64,000 nt of DNA from Tepidamorphaceae bacterium (lineage in GTDB: Bacteria; Pseudomonadota; Alphaproteobacteria; Rhizobiales; JAKSCL01), in NCBI GenBank assembly GCA_028289445.1, contig JANQPO010000014.1, forward strand, positions 1 through 64,000, given 5' to 3'. The first letter of the stretch is position 1; every line of letters starts with the position of its first letter. The translations under genes were made by a program, and so were the position numbers. Positions 51,454 through 60,616 of this stretch are shown here, one piece after another. A model generated the notes under the pieces. The model ran no database searches. It saw only the letters and a list, made by a program, of their open reading frames with translations, and had not been told where the DNA came from.

Positions 51454-52407
51454 ATGATCATTCCGACCTATGAGGACGCCGTTGCGGCACACGAGCGCAT
51501 CCGGCCGTATATTCACCGGACGCCGGTGCTGACCAGCACCTACATGAACGCGATCACCGGCGCTCAACTGTTCTTCAAGTGCGAGAACTTCCAGAAGGCC
51601 GGCGCATTCAAGGCGAGGGGGGCATCGAACGCCGTTTTCGGCCTTGACGATGAAAAGGCCAAGCTTGGCGTTGCGACCCACTCGTCGGGCAACCACGCGC
51701 TGTCGCTCAGCTATGCGGCGGGACGGCGCGGCATCCCCTGTCACGTCGTCATGCCGCGAACGGCACCTCAGGCCAAGAAAGACGCGGTGGCTGGCTATGG
51801 CGGCAAGATCACCGAGTGCGAGCCGTCGACCTCGTCGCGTGAGGCGGTGTTCGCAGAAGTGCAGGCGGCGACCGGCGCGGATTTCGTCCATCCCTACAAT
51901 GATCCACGGGTGATCGCGGGGCAGGCGACGTGCTCCAGGGAATTGGTCGAGGACATCGGCGATCTTGATGCCGTGGTGGCGCCGATCGGCGGCGGCGGCA
52001 TGATCTCGGGATCGTGTTTGACGCTGTCCAATATCGCGCCAAGTACCAAGATTTACGCCGCCGAGCCGAAAAATGCCGACGACGCCTATCGCTCATTCAA
52101 GGCGGGCCATATCATCGCCGATGACGCGCCGCAGACCGTTGCCGATGGCCTGAAAGTGCCGCTGAAGGACCTCACGTGGCACTTTGTGAGCAATCATGTC
52201 AGCGATATCTTCACGGCCACGGAGCAGGAGATCATCGATGCCATGTATCTGACATGGCAACGCATGAAGATCGTGGTGGAGCCCTCCTGTGCGGTGCCGC
52301 TTGCGGTCATTTTGAAGAACCGCGAGGTGTTTGAAGGAAAACGCGTCGGTGTCATCATCACCGGCGGCAATGTCGATTTGAACAAACTGCCCTGGATGAC
52401 GGGCTAA
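51454..52407 (+). CDS. bhcB: beta-hydroxyaspartate dehydratase BhcB
   Basis: A 317-aa fold type II PLP enzyme of the threonine dehydratase/serine racemase family. The PLP lysine is in FQKAGAFKARGASNAV near residue 53, the phosphate loop in PIGGGGMISG and a conserved SSGNHALSLSYAA block lies near 69-81. BhcB converts beta-hydroxyaspartate to iminosuccinate with loss of water. It is 15 bp after bhcA and 14 bp before bhcC. Confidence 0.93.
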   Translation: MIIPTYEDAVAAHERIRPYIHRTPVLTSTYMNAITGAQLFFKCENFQKAGAFKARGASNAVFGLDDEKAKLGVATHSSGNHALSLSYAAGRRGIPCHVVMPRTAPQAKKDAVAGYGGKITECEPSTSSREAVFAEVQAATGADFVHPYNDPRVIAGQATCSRELVEDIGDLDAVVAPIGGGGMISGSCLTLSNIAPSTKIYAAEPKNADDAYRSFKAGHIIADDAPQTVADGLKVPLKDLTWHFVSNHVSDIFTATEQEIIDAMYLTWQRMKIVVEPSCAVPLAVILKNREVFEGKRVGVIITGGNVDLNKLPWMTG

Positions 52408-52421
52408 TCGGGAGAAAGAGC

Positions 52422-53585
52422 ATGAACGTGCACGCGAAACCGGAAAGCCTTGAAGTCGGCTACGACGTTCCGGCCGCCGTCGGAATGAACGAGAGCGACA
52501 TTCAGACCCCTTGCCTGATCCTCGACCTCGACGCGCTGGAGCGCAACATCAAGAAGATGGGCGACTATGCCAAGGCCCACGGTATGCGACACAGAGTCCA
52601 CGGAAAGATGCACAAGTCCGTGGACGTCGCAAAGCTCCAGGAACGGATCGGCGGCTCGGTCGGCGTTTGCTGTCAGAAGGTCTCGGAAGCCGAGGTCTTC
52701 GCGCGCGGCGGCATCAAGGATGTCCTGGTCTCCAACCAGGTGCGCGACCCGGCCAAGATCGACCGCTTGGCGCAGCTTCCAAAGCTCGGTGCGCGGATTA
52801 TCGTGTGTGTGGACGACATCGACAATGTCTCTGAACTGTCCACCGCCGCGCAGAAGTACGGAACGACGCTGGAATGCTTCGTCGAGATCGACTGCGGTGC
52901 GGGCCGCTGCGGCGTGACGACGACTGAGGATGTCGTGGCGATTGCCAAGGCCATCGACGCCGCGCCAGGGCTGAAATTCACCGGCATCCAGGCCTATCAG
53001 GGCGCCATGCAGCACATGGACAGCTATGAGGACCGCGAGGCCAAGCTCGACGTGGCGATCGCCATGGTCAAGGACGCCGTCGAGGGGCTGAAGGCAGAAG
53101 GTCTTGAGCCTGAACTGGTGTCCGGCGGCGGCACTGGATCATACTATTTCGAAAGCAATTCAGGCGTTTACAACGAGCTTCAGTGCGGCTCCTACGCCTT
53201 CATGGACGCCGATTATGGCCGTATCCTCGACAAGGACGGCAATCGTATCGATCAGGGCGAATGGGAAAACGCGCTGTTCCTCCTTACCTCCGTCATGAGC
53301 CACGCCAAGGCCGACAAGGCGATTTGCGACGCCGGCCTGAAAGCCCAGTCCGTTGACAGCGGTCTGCCGTTCGTCTTCGGCCGCGATGATGTGGAGTACA
53401 TCAAGTGTTCCGACGAGCACGGCGTGATTTCCGATCCGAACGGCGCGCTCAAGGTCAACGACAAGCTGCGGCTCGTCCCCGGCCACTGCGATCCGACCTG
53501 CAATGTCCACGACTGGTATGTCGGCGTGCGCAACGGCAAGGTCGAGGCGGTATGGCCGGTCTCGGCGCGCGGCAAAGCCTACTGA
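52422..53585 (+). CDS. bhcC: beta-hydroxyaspartate aldolase BhcC
   Basis: A 387-aa PLP enzyme of the D-threonine/alanine racemase fold. The PLP lysine is in RHRVHGKMHKSVDVA after the opening IQTPCLILDLDALERNIKKM; the metal-binding end is in VPGHCDPTCNVHDWYVGVRNG. BhcC joins glycine and glyoxylate to beta-hydroxyaspartate, the carbon-carbon bond forming step of the cycle. GGGAGAAAGAG precedes the ATG. Confidence 0.93.
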   Translation: MNVHAKPESLEVGYDVPAAVGMNESDIQTPCLILDLDALERNIKKMGDYAKAHGMRHRVHGKMHKSVDVAKLQERIGGSVGVCCQKVSEAEVFARGGIKDVLVSNQVRDPAKIDRLAQLPKLGARIIVCVDDIDNVSELSTAAQKYGTTLECFVEIDCGAGRCGVTTTEDVVAIAKAIDAAPGLKFTGIQAYQGAMQHMDSYEDREAKLDVAIAMVKDAVEGLKAEGLEPELVSGGGTGSYYFESNSGVYNELQCGSYAFMDADYGRILDKDGNRIDQGEWENALFLLTSVMSHAKADKAICDAGLKAQSVDSGLPFVFGRDDVEYIKCSDEHGVISDPNGALKVNDKLRLVPGHCDPTCNVHDWYVGVRNGKVEAVWPVSARGKAY

Positions 53586-53598
53586 GTGCGGTCGGATC

Positions 53599-54564
53599 AT
53601 GCTGATCGTCACGGAGGAAACGTGCCAAGAGGTTGTCGACCGGGCCGCCGCCTTTGACGCCGTTGAAAAGGTGTTCGGGGCGATGGCCCGGGGCGACGCC
53701 TACAATTTTCCGGTCATCCGCGAGGCCATCGGCCACGCCGACGCGCTTTACGGCTTCAAGTCTGGCTTTGATCGGGCGGGGCTCGTTCTGGGCCTGAAAT
53801 CGGGCGGCTACTGGCCAGGGAATGCGGACAAGGGCCTGACCAATCACCAGTCGACGGTCGTACTGTTCGATCCAGACACGGGGCGACCGAAGGCGCTGGT
53901 TGGCGGTAATTATCTCACGGCCGTGCGCACCGCAGCGTCGTCGGCGATCTCGATCAAACACCTGTCACGCCCGGACTCAAAGGTGCTCGGGATGATCGGT
54001 GCCGGCCATCAGTCGACCTTCCAGATGCGAGCGGCGGCCGACCAGCGCGATTTCGAGCGCGTGATCGGCTGGAACCTGCATCCCGAGCAGCTGCCGCGCT
54101 TGGAGGCGACCGCCAAGGAGATCGGATTGCCATTCGAAGCCGTCGACCGAGACCGGCTGGGGGAAGAGGCCGACGTGATCATCACCATCACATCAAGCTT
54201 TGACGCGATCCTGATGAAAGATCAGATCAAGCCCGGCACTCATTTGGCCTGTATGGGGACCGACACGAAGGGCAAGAAAGAGGTCGATCCGACGCTGGTC
54301 GCCGCGGCGCGGGCGTTCACAGACGAAATCGCCCAGTCGATCACGATCGGCGAGTGCCAGCATGCGGTTGCCGACGGGCTGATCTCCGAAGGCGACATCA
54401 CCGAGATCGGCGCCGTGGTGAACGGCACCAAACCGGGCCGCACATCGGACGACGAAATCACGCTCTTCGATGGCACTGGGGTGGGGCTGCAAGACTTGGC
54501 GGCGGCCGCGGTCGCGGTCGAGCTTGCCGTCGAGCGCGGGGTCGCGGTGACCGTCGACGTCTGA
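53599..54564 (+). CDS. bhcD: iminosuccinate reductase BhcD
   Basis: A 321-aa member of the ornithine cyclodeaminase/mu-crystallin family. The NAD-binding motif is LGMIGAGHQSTFQM near residues 131-145, preceded by LVGGNYLTAVRTAASSAIS. BhcD reduces iminosuccinate to aspartate, regenerating the amino donor used by BhcA. The ATG at 53599 starts 13 bp after bhcC and fits the family N-terminus. It completes the bhcABCD set. Confidence 0.92.
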   Translation: MLIVTEETCQEVVDRAAAFDAVEKVFGAMARGDAYNFPVIREAIGHADALYGFKSGFDRAGLVLGLKSGGYWPGNADKGLTNHQSTVVLFDPDTGRPKALVGGNYLTAVRTAASSAISIKHLSRPDSKVLGMIGAGHQSTFQMRAAADQRDFERVIGWNLHPEQLPRLEATAKEIGLPFEAVDRDRLGEEADVIITITSSFDAILMKDQIKPGTHLACMGTDTKGKKEVDPTLVAAARAFTDEIAQSITIGECQHAVADGLISEGDITEIGAVVNGTKPGRTSDDEITLFDGTGVGLQDLAAAAVAVELAVERGVAVTVDV

Positions 54565-54657
54565 GTTTCACGCTTGCTGACTAAAGACCTGCTCCGATCG
54601 CTTGCCACGGGCTAAGCGCGGCGCCATTGTGACCGTTGCGCAGGCAGCGGGGCAGCA

Positions 54658-55686
54658 ATGACAATTGGTGTCGGACTAGCGGGTTTCGGTCTTTCGGGAC
54701 GGTTCCTGCATGCCCCGCTTATAAAGGCGGCAGGGATGGAGATTCGCGCCGTCGCCTCATCGCGCGTCGCCGATATCAGGGCGGATTTTCCAAACGCTGA
54801 ACCGGTCGCCGATCTGGGCGGGCTTATCCTACGCGACGATGTCGATCTGGCGGTGCTCACGACGCCAAACGACCTTCATTACGCGCAAGCGAATGCGGCG
54901 TTAAAGGCGGGAAAGCACGTTGTTGTCGAAAAACCCTTTGTTCCAGCGGCAGATGAAGCCGACACGCTTATAGCGTTGGCGGAAAAGGAGAAACGCAAGC
55001 TCTCCGTCTACCACAATCGCCGATGGGACTCCGACTTCCTGACGATCCAGAAGCTCTTGGCGGAGCCCCGGCTTGGAACGGTTTATCGGTTTGCCATGCG
55101 CTGGGATCGGTTTCGGCCAGAGGTCCAAGACCGGTGGCGTGAGAAAGACGGTCCGGGCGCCGGGCTTCTCTATGACCTGGGCAGTCATATGATCGATCAG
55201 GCGCTACAACTGTTCGGCATGCCGGACTGGCTGCAAGCGAATGTTGCCGCGCAGCGACCGGGCGCCGTCGTCGATGACGCTTTCGATATCCTGATGGGTA
55301 AGGGCGCTCTGCGCATCAGCCTGGGTGTCAGCTCAATCGCCGCCGACAATGCGCTCCGATATCGCGTGGATGGCGATGCGGGTTCGTTCGTGAAGTCCGG
55401 TCTCGACGTTCAGGAAGCGCAATTGCGGGCCGGTGAGGCGCCGGACACCGCCGACTTTGGAGTCGAGCCGGAAGCGCAATGGGGCACGTTCACAGATGAC
55501 AATGGCGATCAACAAATCGTTCGTGCCGAGCGCGGATCATGGCTAACCTTCTATCGTCAGATGCGGAACGCGATCGAGAGCGACGAACCGGTCCCGGTCG
55601 ACCCACGCTCTGCACGCGATGTTATCGCTGTGATCGAGGCCGCGCGACAAAGCTCCGACGCCGGCAAGCGCGTGCCATTTCAATGA
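54658..55686 (+). CDS. Gfo/Idh/MocA-family oxidoreductase (short group)
   Basis: A 342-aa NAD(P)-dependent dehydrogenase. It starts TIGVGLAGFGLSGRFLHAPLI, has the catalytic lysine block VVEKPFVPAADEADTL near residue 95, KLSVYHNRRWDSDFLTIQ and an alpha/beta part with LLYDLGSHMIDQALQLFG, all typical of the YdgJ/IolW-type group that includes scyllo-inositol dehydrogenases. It follows bhcD after 93 bp and precedes the GMC gene by 14 bp. The substrate is unknown. Confidence 0.9.
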   Translation: MTIGVGLAGFGLSGRFLHAPLIKAAGMEIRAVASSRVADIRADFPNAEPVADLGGLILRDDVDLAVLTTPNDLHYAQANAALKAGKHVVVEKPFVPAADEADTLIALAEKEKRKLSVYHNRRWDSDFLTIQKLLAEPRLGTVYRFAMRWDRFRPEVQDRWREKDGPGAGLLYDLGSHMIDQALQLFGMPDWLQANVAAQRPGAVVDDAFDILMGKGALRISLGVSSIAADNALRYRVDGDAGSFVKSGLDVQEAQLRAGEAPDTADFGVEPEAQWGTFTDDNGDQQIVRAERGSWLTFYRQMRNAIESDEPVPVDPRSARDVIAVIEAARQSSDAGKRVPFQ

Positions 55687-55700
55687 CATGGTAACTCATC

Positions 55701-57341
55701 TTGCCTGATTACATCATCATCGGTGGCGGCTCGGCTGGCTGCGTGCTCGCGAACCGGCTGTCGGAGGATCCAGACGTAACGGTCCTGCTTCTGGAGGCCG
55801 GTGGGCGCGATTGGCACCCGCTTGTCCATATCCCGGCCGGTTTCGCCAAGATGACGAAGGGCATCAATTCCTGGGGCTGGTCGACCGTGCCGCAGCGGCA
55901 TGTGGGCGACCGTGTCTTCTGGTACACCCAGGCGAAGGTGCTGGGCGGCGGTTCGTCGATCAACGCGCAGATCTACACGCGCGGCAATGCAGCCGACTAT
56001 GACGCTTGGGCGCGCGACCACGACTGCGCCGGCTGGGGCTATCGTGAAGTCCTCCCATACTTCACGCGCGCTGAGGATAATCAGCGCTTCGCCAACGATT
56101 ATCATGGAAGCGGCGGGCCGCTCGGCGTGTCGAACCCGATTGCGCCACTGCCGATCTGCGAAGCGTTTTTCCGTGCCGCGCAACAGGCCGGGTTGCCCTT
56201 CAACCCGGACTTCAACGGCCGCACCCAGGAAGGCGTCGGCTACTACCAACTCACCCAGCGTGGTGCCCGGCGGTCTTCGGCATCGGTGGCCTATCTGAAA
56301 CCGGTTGAAAGGCAACGACCCAATTTGACCATCCGCACGGGTGTCAGCACCACGCGCATTCTTGTCGAGAACCAGCGGGCCACCGGCGTAGAGATCTTCG
56401 GGTGCGACGGCGGAGATGCGAAGAGAATTGTCGCTGAACGCGCGGTGATTTCCGCTTGCGGGGCAATCGGTTCGCCGAAGCTCTTGATGCAGTCCGGTAT
56501 CGGTCCGGCCGATCATCTGCGCGACGTTGGTGTTGACGTCGTGCATGACCTACCTGGGGTCGGCGGCAACCTGCAGGATCACGTCAATTTGTTCACGATC
56601 AGCGAATGCACCGGTGATCATTCCTATGACGCCTATGCCAAGCTTCACCGCACGCTGTCGGCCGGCATACAATACCTTTTGCTTGGCACCGGACCCGCCG
56701 CGTCCAGTCTCTTTGAGACGGGCGGGTTCTGGTATGCCGATCCGGCGGCACGCTCGCCGGACGTCCAATTCCATTTGGGTCTGGGATCCGGCATCGAGGC
56801 TGGTGTCATCAAGCTCGACAATCCGGGTGTGACGCTCAATTCGGCCTATCTGCGGCCGAAATCGCGCGGTTCCGTGCGTTTGTCCAGCGCAGATCCATCG
56901 GTTGCTCCGCTGATCGATCCGAACTATTGGGCGGAGCCGGATGATCGGGCCTTGGCTTTCGAGGGGTTGAAGCTCGCACGCACCATTATGCGCCAGCCGG
57001 CGCTTGAAGCCTTCATCAAACGCGAGATTTTGCCTGGCCCGGATGCGTTCAGCGACAATGACCTGTTCGCCTATGCCTGTAAGACCGCAAAGACGGATCA
57101 TCATCCCGTCGGCACCTGCAAGATGGGCGTCGATGACTTGGCCGTCGTCGATCTGGATCTGAAAGTGCGCGGTCTGGAGGGGCTCTATGTTTGCGATGCC
57201 TCGGCGATGCCTCAGATCCCGTCATCCAACACCAATGCGCCGACCATCATGATCGGTGAGAAGGGTGCCGATCTGATCCGTGGCCGTTCGCCGTTGCCGC
57301 CGGCCGTGTTTGAAGGCAACCTATCGCGCGAAGGCGAGTGA
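55701..57341 (+). CDS. GMC-family FAD-dependent oxidoreductase (choline/alcohol dehydrogenase-like)
   Basis: A 546-aa flavoprotein. The FAD motif GGGSAGCVLANRLSEDP is at residues 8-24, the second GMC signature in GAIGSPKLLMQSGIGPADHL near 253-272, and the catalytic histidine in DHHPVGTCKMG near 472, followed by NTNAPTIMIGEKGAD. It starts with TTG at 55701 without a clear ribosome site, but the family N-terminus begins immediately. It oxidises an alcohol to an aldehyde; the aldehyde dehydrogenase downstream could take the product. Confidence 0.9.
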   Translation: MPDYIIIGGGSAGCVLANRLSEDPDVTVLLLEAGGRDWHPLVHIPAGFAKMTKGINSWGWSTVPQRHVGDRVFWYTQAKVLGGGSSINAQIYTRGNAADYDAWARDHDCAGWGYREVLPYFTRAEDNQRFANDYHGSGGPLGVSNPIAPLPICEAFFRAAQQAGLPFNPDFNGRTQEGVGYYQLTQRGARRSSASVAYLKPVERQRPNLTIRTGVSTTRILVENQRATGVEIFGCDGGDAKRIVAERAVISACGAIGSPKLLMQSGIGPADHLRDVGVDVVHDLPGVGGNLQDHVNLFTISECTGDHSYDAYAKLHRTLSAGIQYLLLGTGPAASSLFETGGFWYADPAARSPDVQFHLGLGSGIEAGVIKLDNPGVTLNSAYLRPKSRGSVRLSSADPSVAPLIDPNYWAEPDDRALAFEGLKLARTIMRQPALEAFIKREILPGPDAFSDNDLFAYACKTAKTDHHPVGTCKMGVDDLAVVDLDLKVRGLEGLYVCDASAMPQIPSSNTNAPTIMIGEKGADLIRGRSPLPPAVFEGNLSREGE

Positions 57342-57421
57342 TGCGGTTCGCGCAAAGAGATCAAGGCGCAGTGGACGTGCTCGCGATCGGGCCGGTGGGA
57401 TCAGGTTATCAACCGTGCTGC

Positions 57422-57449
57422 TTGAAATAACCAATTAGTTACTTATAAT
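57422..57449 (+). promoter_or_regulatory. sigma70-like promoter with operator palindrome in the spacer
   Basis: TTGAAA (57422-57427) and TATAAT (57444-57449) are separated by 16 bp. The spacer holds TAACCAATTAGTTA (57428-57441), a near-perfect 14-bp palindrome. The aldehyde dehydrogenase start is 40 bp downstream. A repressor bound there would block the promoter; its gene is not identified. Confidence 0.65.
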
Positions 57450-57489
57450 CCAGCGCAACCAAAATTTGAGACCAGGGAGGCCCGCGCCA

Positions 57490-58989
57490 ATGGACGAGAA
57501 AGCGCCGATTCTATCTCTACCGTCCGAGCCGCGCTCGTTCGGTTTCTTTGTCGAAGGCGCGTGGCTCGATGCCGGTGATCGTAAGATCATGGAGCGTGAA
57601 AGTCCCGCCCACGAGGTGCCGGTAACACGCATTCCGCTGTGCACTGCGGCCGATCTGGACCGCGCTGTCACGGCCGCGCGGGCGGCGTTCGAAGACCGGC
57701 GCTGGTCGGGTCTTTCAGGTGCTGAACGCGCCGCTGTATTGTCGAAGGCGGCCGCAGGCATTCGCGCCAGGGTCGATGAGTTGGCCTATTGGGAGACGCT
57801 TGAGAACGGCAAGCCGATTGCGCAGTCGCGCGGCGAGGTCGAGGGCGCCGCCGGCATCTACGACTACGCGGCCGGCGCGGCGCGGATGCTCCACGGCGAT
57901 ACGTTCAACAATCTCGGCGATAAGATGTTGGGTCTGGTCACCCGCGAACCGATCGGGGTCGTTGGGCTCATCACGCCGTGGAATTTCCCGTTCTTTATCT
58001 TGTCGGAACGGGTGCCGTTCGTTCTGGCGGCCGGTTGCACGATTGTTGCGAAGCCGAGCGAGTTCACGTCGGCCACGTCCCTGATCATGGCGGATATCCT
58101 GGCCGACGCCGGTCTGCCGGCCGGTGTCTACAATGTCGTGCCCGGCCTGGGCGCAGAAGTTGGCCAAGCAATGACCGAGCATGCGGACATCGACATGGTG
58201 TCGTTCACCGGGTCGAGCCGCGTGGGGCGGAGCGCGATCCAGGCGGCGTCCGGCAACTTCAAGAAGCTCGGTCTGGAACTCGGCGGCAAGAATCCGCAGA
58301 TCGTGTTCGCAGACGCCGACCTAGACGATGCCGCCGACGGCGTCGCGTTCGGCCTGGCTTTCAACACCGGCCAATGCTGCGTGTCCGGCAGCCGACTCGT
58401 CGTCGAGGCGTCGATTGCCGACGATTTCACCGCACGATTGTCCGAGAAGCTGGCCAAGGTCAGGGTCGGCGATCCGCTCGACCCTGCGACGCAAGTCGGC
58501 GCCATCACCACGGACGCGCAGAACGCCACCATTCTCGACTACATCGCCGCCGGTCAGGCGGCCGGCGCGACGCTCGTGACCGGCGGCGCGTCCATCGATC
58601 GAGGAAAGGGCCGGTTCATCGCGCCGACGCTCTTTGCCGGCGTCACCCGTGACATGACGATCGCCCGAGAAGAGATTTTCGGTCCGGTGCTCAGTGTCTT
58701 CCCATTCGCGACGCCGGACGAGGCAATCGCAATCGCCAATGACACAAACTATGGCCTGGCAGCCAGCATTTGGACAAAGGACATTGACAAGGCGATCCAG
58801 ACGTCCAGGCGCGTTCAGGCCGGTCGGGTGTGGGTCAACTGCACGATTACCGGCGGACCGGAATTGCCTATCGGCGGCTTCAAACAATCCGGCTGGGGCC
58901 GCGAGACCGGGATCTACGGGGTCGAGGAATACACCCAAATCAAGTCCGTCCACATCGAACTCGGCAAGCGCGATCCTTGGATCGCTTAG
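57490..58989 (+). CDS. aldehyde dehydrogenase
   Basis: A 499-aa NAD(P)-dependent aldehyde dehydrogenase of usual length. Cofactor and active-site motifs: TPWNFPFFILSERVP, FTGSSRVGRSAIQ, catalytic glutamate in LELGGKNPQIVF, catalytic cysteine in NTGQCCVSGSRL, and EEIFGPVLSVFPF near the C-terminus. AGGGAGG nine bases ahead supports the ATG at 57490. It has its own promoter and is followed by CoA-transferase and enoyl-CoA hydratase genes, suggesting aldehyde to acid to CoA-ester conversion. Confidence 0.94.
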   Translation: MDEKAPILSLPSEPRSFGFFVEGAWLDAGDRKIMERESPAHEVPVTRIPLCTAADLDRAVTAARAAFEDRRWSGLSGAERAAVLSKAAAGIRARVDELAYWETLENGKPIAQSRGEVEGAAGIYDYAAGAARMLHGDTFNNLGDKMLGLVTREPIGVVGLITPWNFPFFILSERVPFVLAAGCTIVAKPSEFTSATSLIMADILADAGLPAGVYNVVPGLGAEVGQAMTEHADIDMVSFTGSSRVGRSAIQAASGNFKKLGLELGGKNPQIVFADADLDDAADGVAFGLAFNTGQCCVSGSRLVVEASIADDFTARLSEKLAKVRVGDPLDPATQVGAITTDAQNATILDYIAAGQAAGATLVTGGASIDRGKGRFIAPTLFAGVTRDMTIAREEIFGPVLSVFPFATPDEAIAIANDTNYGLAASIWTKDIDKAIQTSRRVQAGRVWVNCTITGGPELPIGGFKQSGWGRETGIYGVEEYTQIKSVHIELGKRDPWIA

Positions 58990-59032
58990 GAGTGGACAAC
59001 GGCCTTAGTGCCTGAAGGGAGTGAGACGCACC

Positions 59033-60616
59033 ATGGCAAAGCGCATGACGGCGGCGGAAGCGGCGAGGTTGATCGGCAACGGCGAGGTCGTTGCGGTCAA
59101 CTCGTCGAGCGGTCTTTGCTGCCCCGACGCCGTGCTTGAGGCGATCGGCCAGCGTTTCCGTGAAACAGGTGCGCCTCGTGGCCTGACAACTGTCCATCCG
59201 ATTGCAGCCGGCGACATGTTCGGAACCAAGGGCGTCGATCATATGGCGCAGGAGGGCCTCATCTCGACGATCATCGGCGGGTCCTATCCCTCCGGTCCGT
59301 CGTCGTCCGAACCGCCGCTGATCTGGCAAATGCTTCTCGACAATCGGGTTGCCGCCTACAATGTCCCGAGCGGTATCGTTTTCGATGCCCTGCGCGAAGC
59401 GGCTGGCCTTCGTCCCGGTGTGATGACCAAGGTGGGTCTCGATACGTTCGTCGATCCTGACCAGGACGGCTGTGCGATGAACGATGCGGCACGCCAAAAG
59501 CCCATCGTCAAGAAGATCGACTTTGAGGGTGAGGAATGGCTCTACTTTCCTGCGATTAAGCCTGATGTCGCAATCATCCGTGCCACGACAGCCGATGAGC
59601 GCGGCAATCTCACCTTCGAGCAAGAGGGCGCCTATTTGGGAGCCATGGAGCTGGCGCTTGCGGCTCACAATTGCGGCGGGCGGGTGATCGCGCAGGTGCG
59701 CCGTGTCGCCGAGGCCGGCACGCTCAAGCCTCACGATGTGCGCGTGCCCGGCATCCTTGTCGATGCTATTGTTGAAGCGCCTGAAATGCTTCAAACGACG
59801 GCAACCGCGTACGATCCGGCCATCTCGGGCGAACTCTTCAGGCCCTTGAACAGCTTCAAGATGCCCGAATTCGATGCCGCTAAGGTCATCGCCAGGCGCG
59901 TTGCGGTGGAGCTTGAAAAAGGCTGGGCGGTCAACATCGGGTTCGGCATCTCGGCCAATGTGCCGCGCATCTTTCTGGAAGAGGGGCGGCACGGTGATGT
60001 CACCTGGGTGATCGAGCAGGGCGCGGTAGGCGGTATCCCGCTGCTTGATTTCAAGTTCGGCTGCGCATCGAACGCCGAAGCCTTCGTCGCATCGCCCCAC
60101 CAGTTCAGCTACTTTCAAGCGGCGGGCTTCGATGCCTCGCTGCTTTCGTTCCTTCAGATCGACCGGAATGGGTCGGTGAACGTTTCAAAGCTCTCGGCAC
60201 GGCCGCACGTCACCGCCGGCGCGGGCGGCTTTGTCGACATTACCGCACGGGCAAAGAAGATCGTCTTTTCTGGCTATTTCAACGCCGCCGCCAAGCTGGC
60301 GGTCGAAGACGGCCAACTCAAGATCAACAAGGAAGGCAAGGTTGCCAAGCTTGTCGATGAAGTCGAGCATGTGTCGTTTTCCGGCCGGCGGGCGGTCGCA
60401 CAGGGCCAGGACGTCACCTACGTCACGGAGCGATGCGTCATGCGGTTGACGCTCGAGGGGCCGACGGTGATCGAGGTCGCGCCCGGTGTCGACATTGATC
60501 GCGACATTCAGGGCCAGTCGGAAATTCCGCTCAAGATCGCGTCGGATGTCCGGCCGATGAACGCGGCGTTGTTTCAGCCCGCGTGTTTCGGGCTGGGTGC
60601 GGGCAGTGTGCAATGA
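59033..60616 (+). CDS. family I acyl CoA-transferase
   Basis: A 527-aa CoA-transferase with alpha and beta halves fused, as in propionate/acetate CoA-transferases (YdiF/Pct type). The alpha half has VVAVNSSSGLCCPDAVLEAIG and IGGSYPSGPSSSE; the beta half has GWAVNIGFGISANVPRIF and the likely catalytic glutamate in WVIEQGAVGG. The ATG at 59033 was preferred to a GTG four codons upstream because of the GAAGGGAG spacing. It overlaps the enoyl-CoA hydratase start by four bases. The acid it activates is probably the aldehyde dehydrogenase product. Confidence 0.9.
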   Translation: MAKRMTAAEAARLIGNGEVVAVNSSSGLCCPDAVLEAIGQRFRETGAPRGLTTVHPIAAGDMFGTKGVDHMAQEGLISTIIGGSYPSGPSSSEPPLIWQMLLDNRVAAYNVPSGIVFDALREAAGLRPGVMTKVGLDTFVDPDQDGCAMNDAARQKPIVKKIDFEGEEWLYFPAIKPDVAIIRATTADERGNLTFEQEGAYLGAMELALAAHNCGGRVIAQVRRVAEAGTLKPHDVRVPGILVDAIVEAPEMLQTTATAYDPAISGELFRPLNSFKMPEFDAAKVIARRVAVELEKGWAVNIGFGISANVPRIFLEEGRHGDVTWVIEQGAVGGIPLLDFKFGCASNAEAFVASPHQFSYFQAAGFDASLLSFLQIDRNGSVNVSKLSARPHVTAGAGGFVDITARAKKIVFSGYFNAAAKLAVEDGQLKINKEGKVAKLVDEVEHVSFSGRRAVAQGQDVTYVTERCVMRLTLEGPTVIEVAPGVDIDRDIQGQSEIPLKIASDVRPMNAALFQPACFGLGAGSVQ

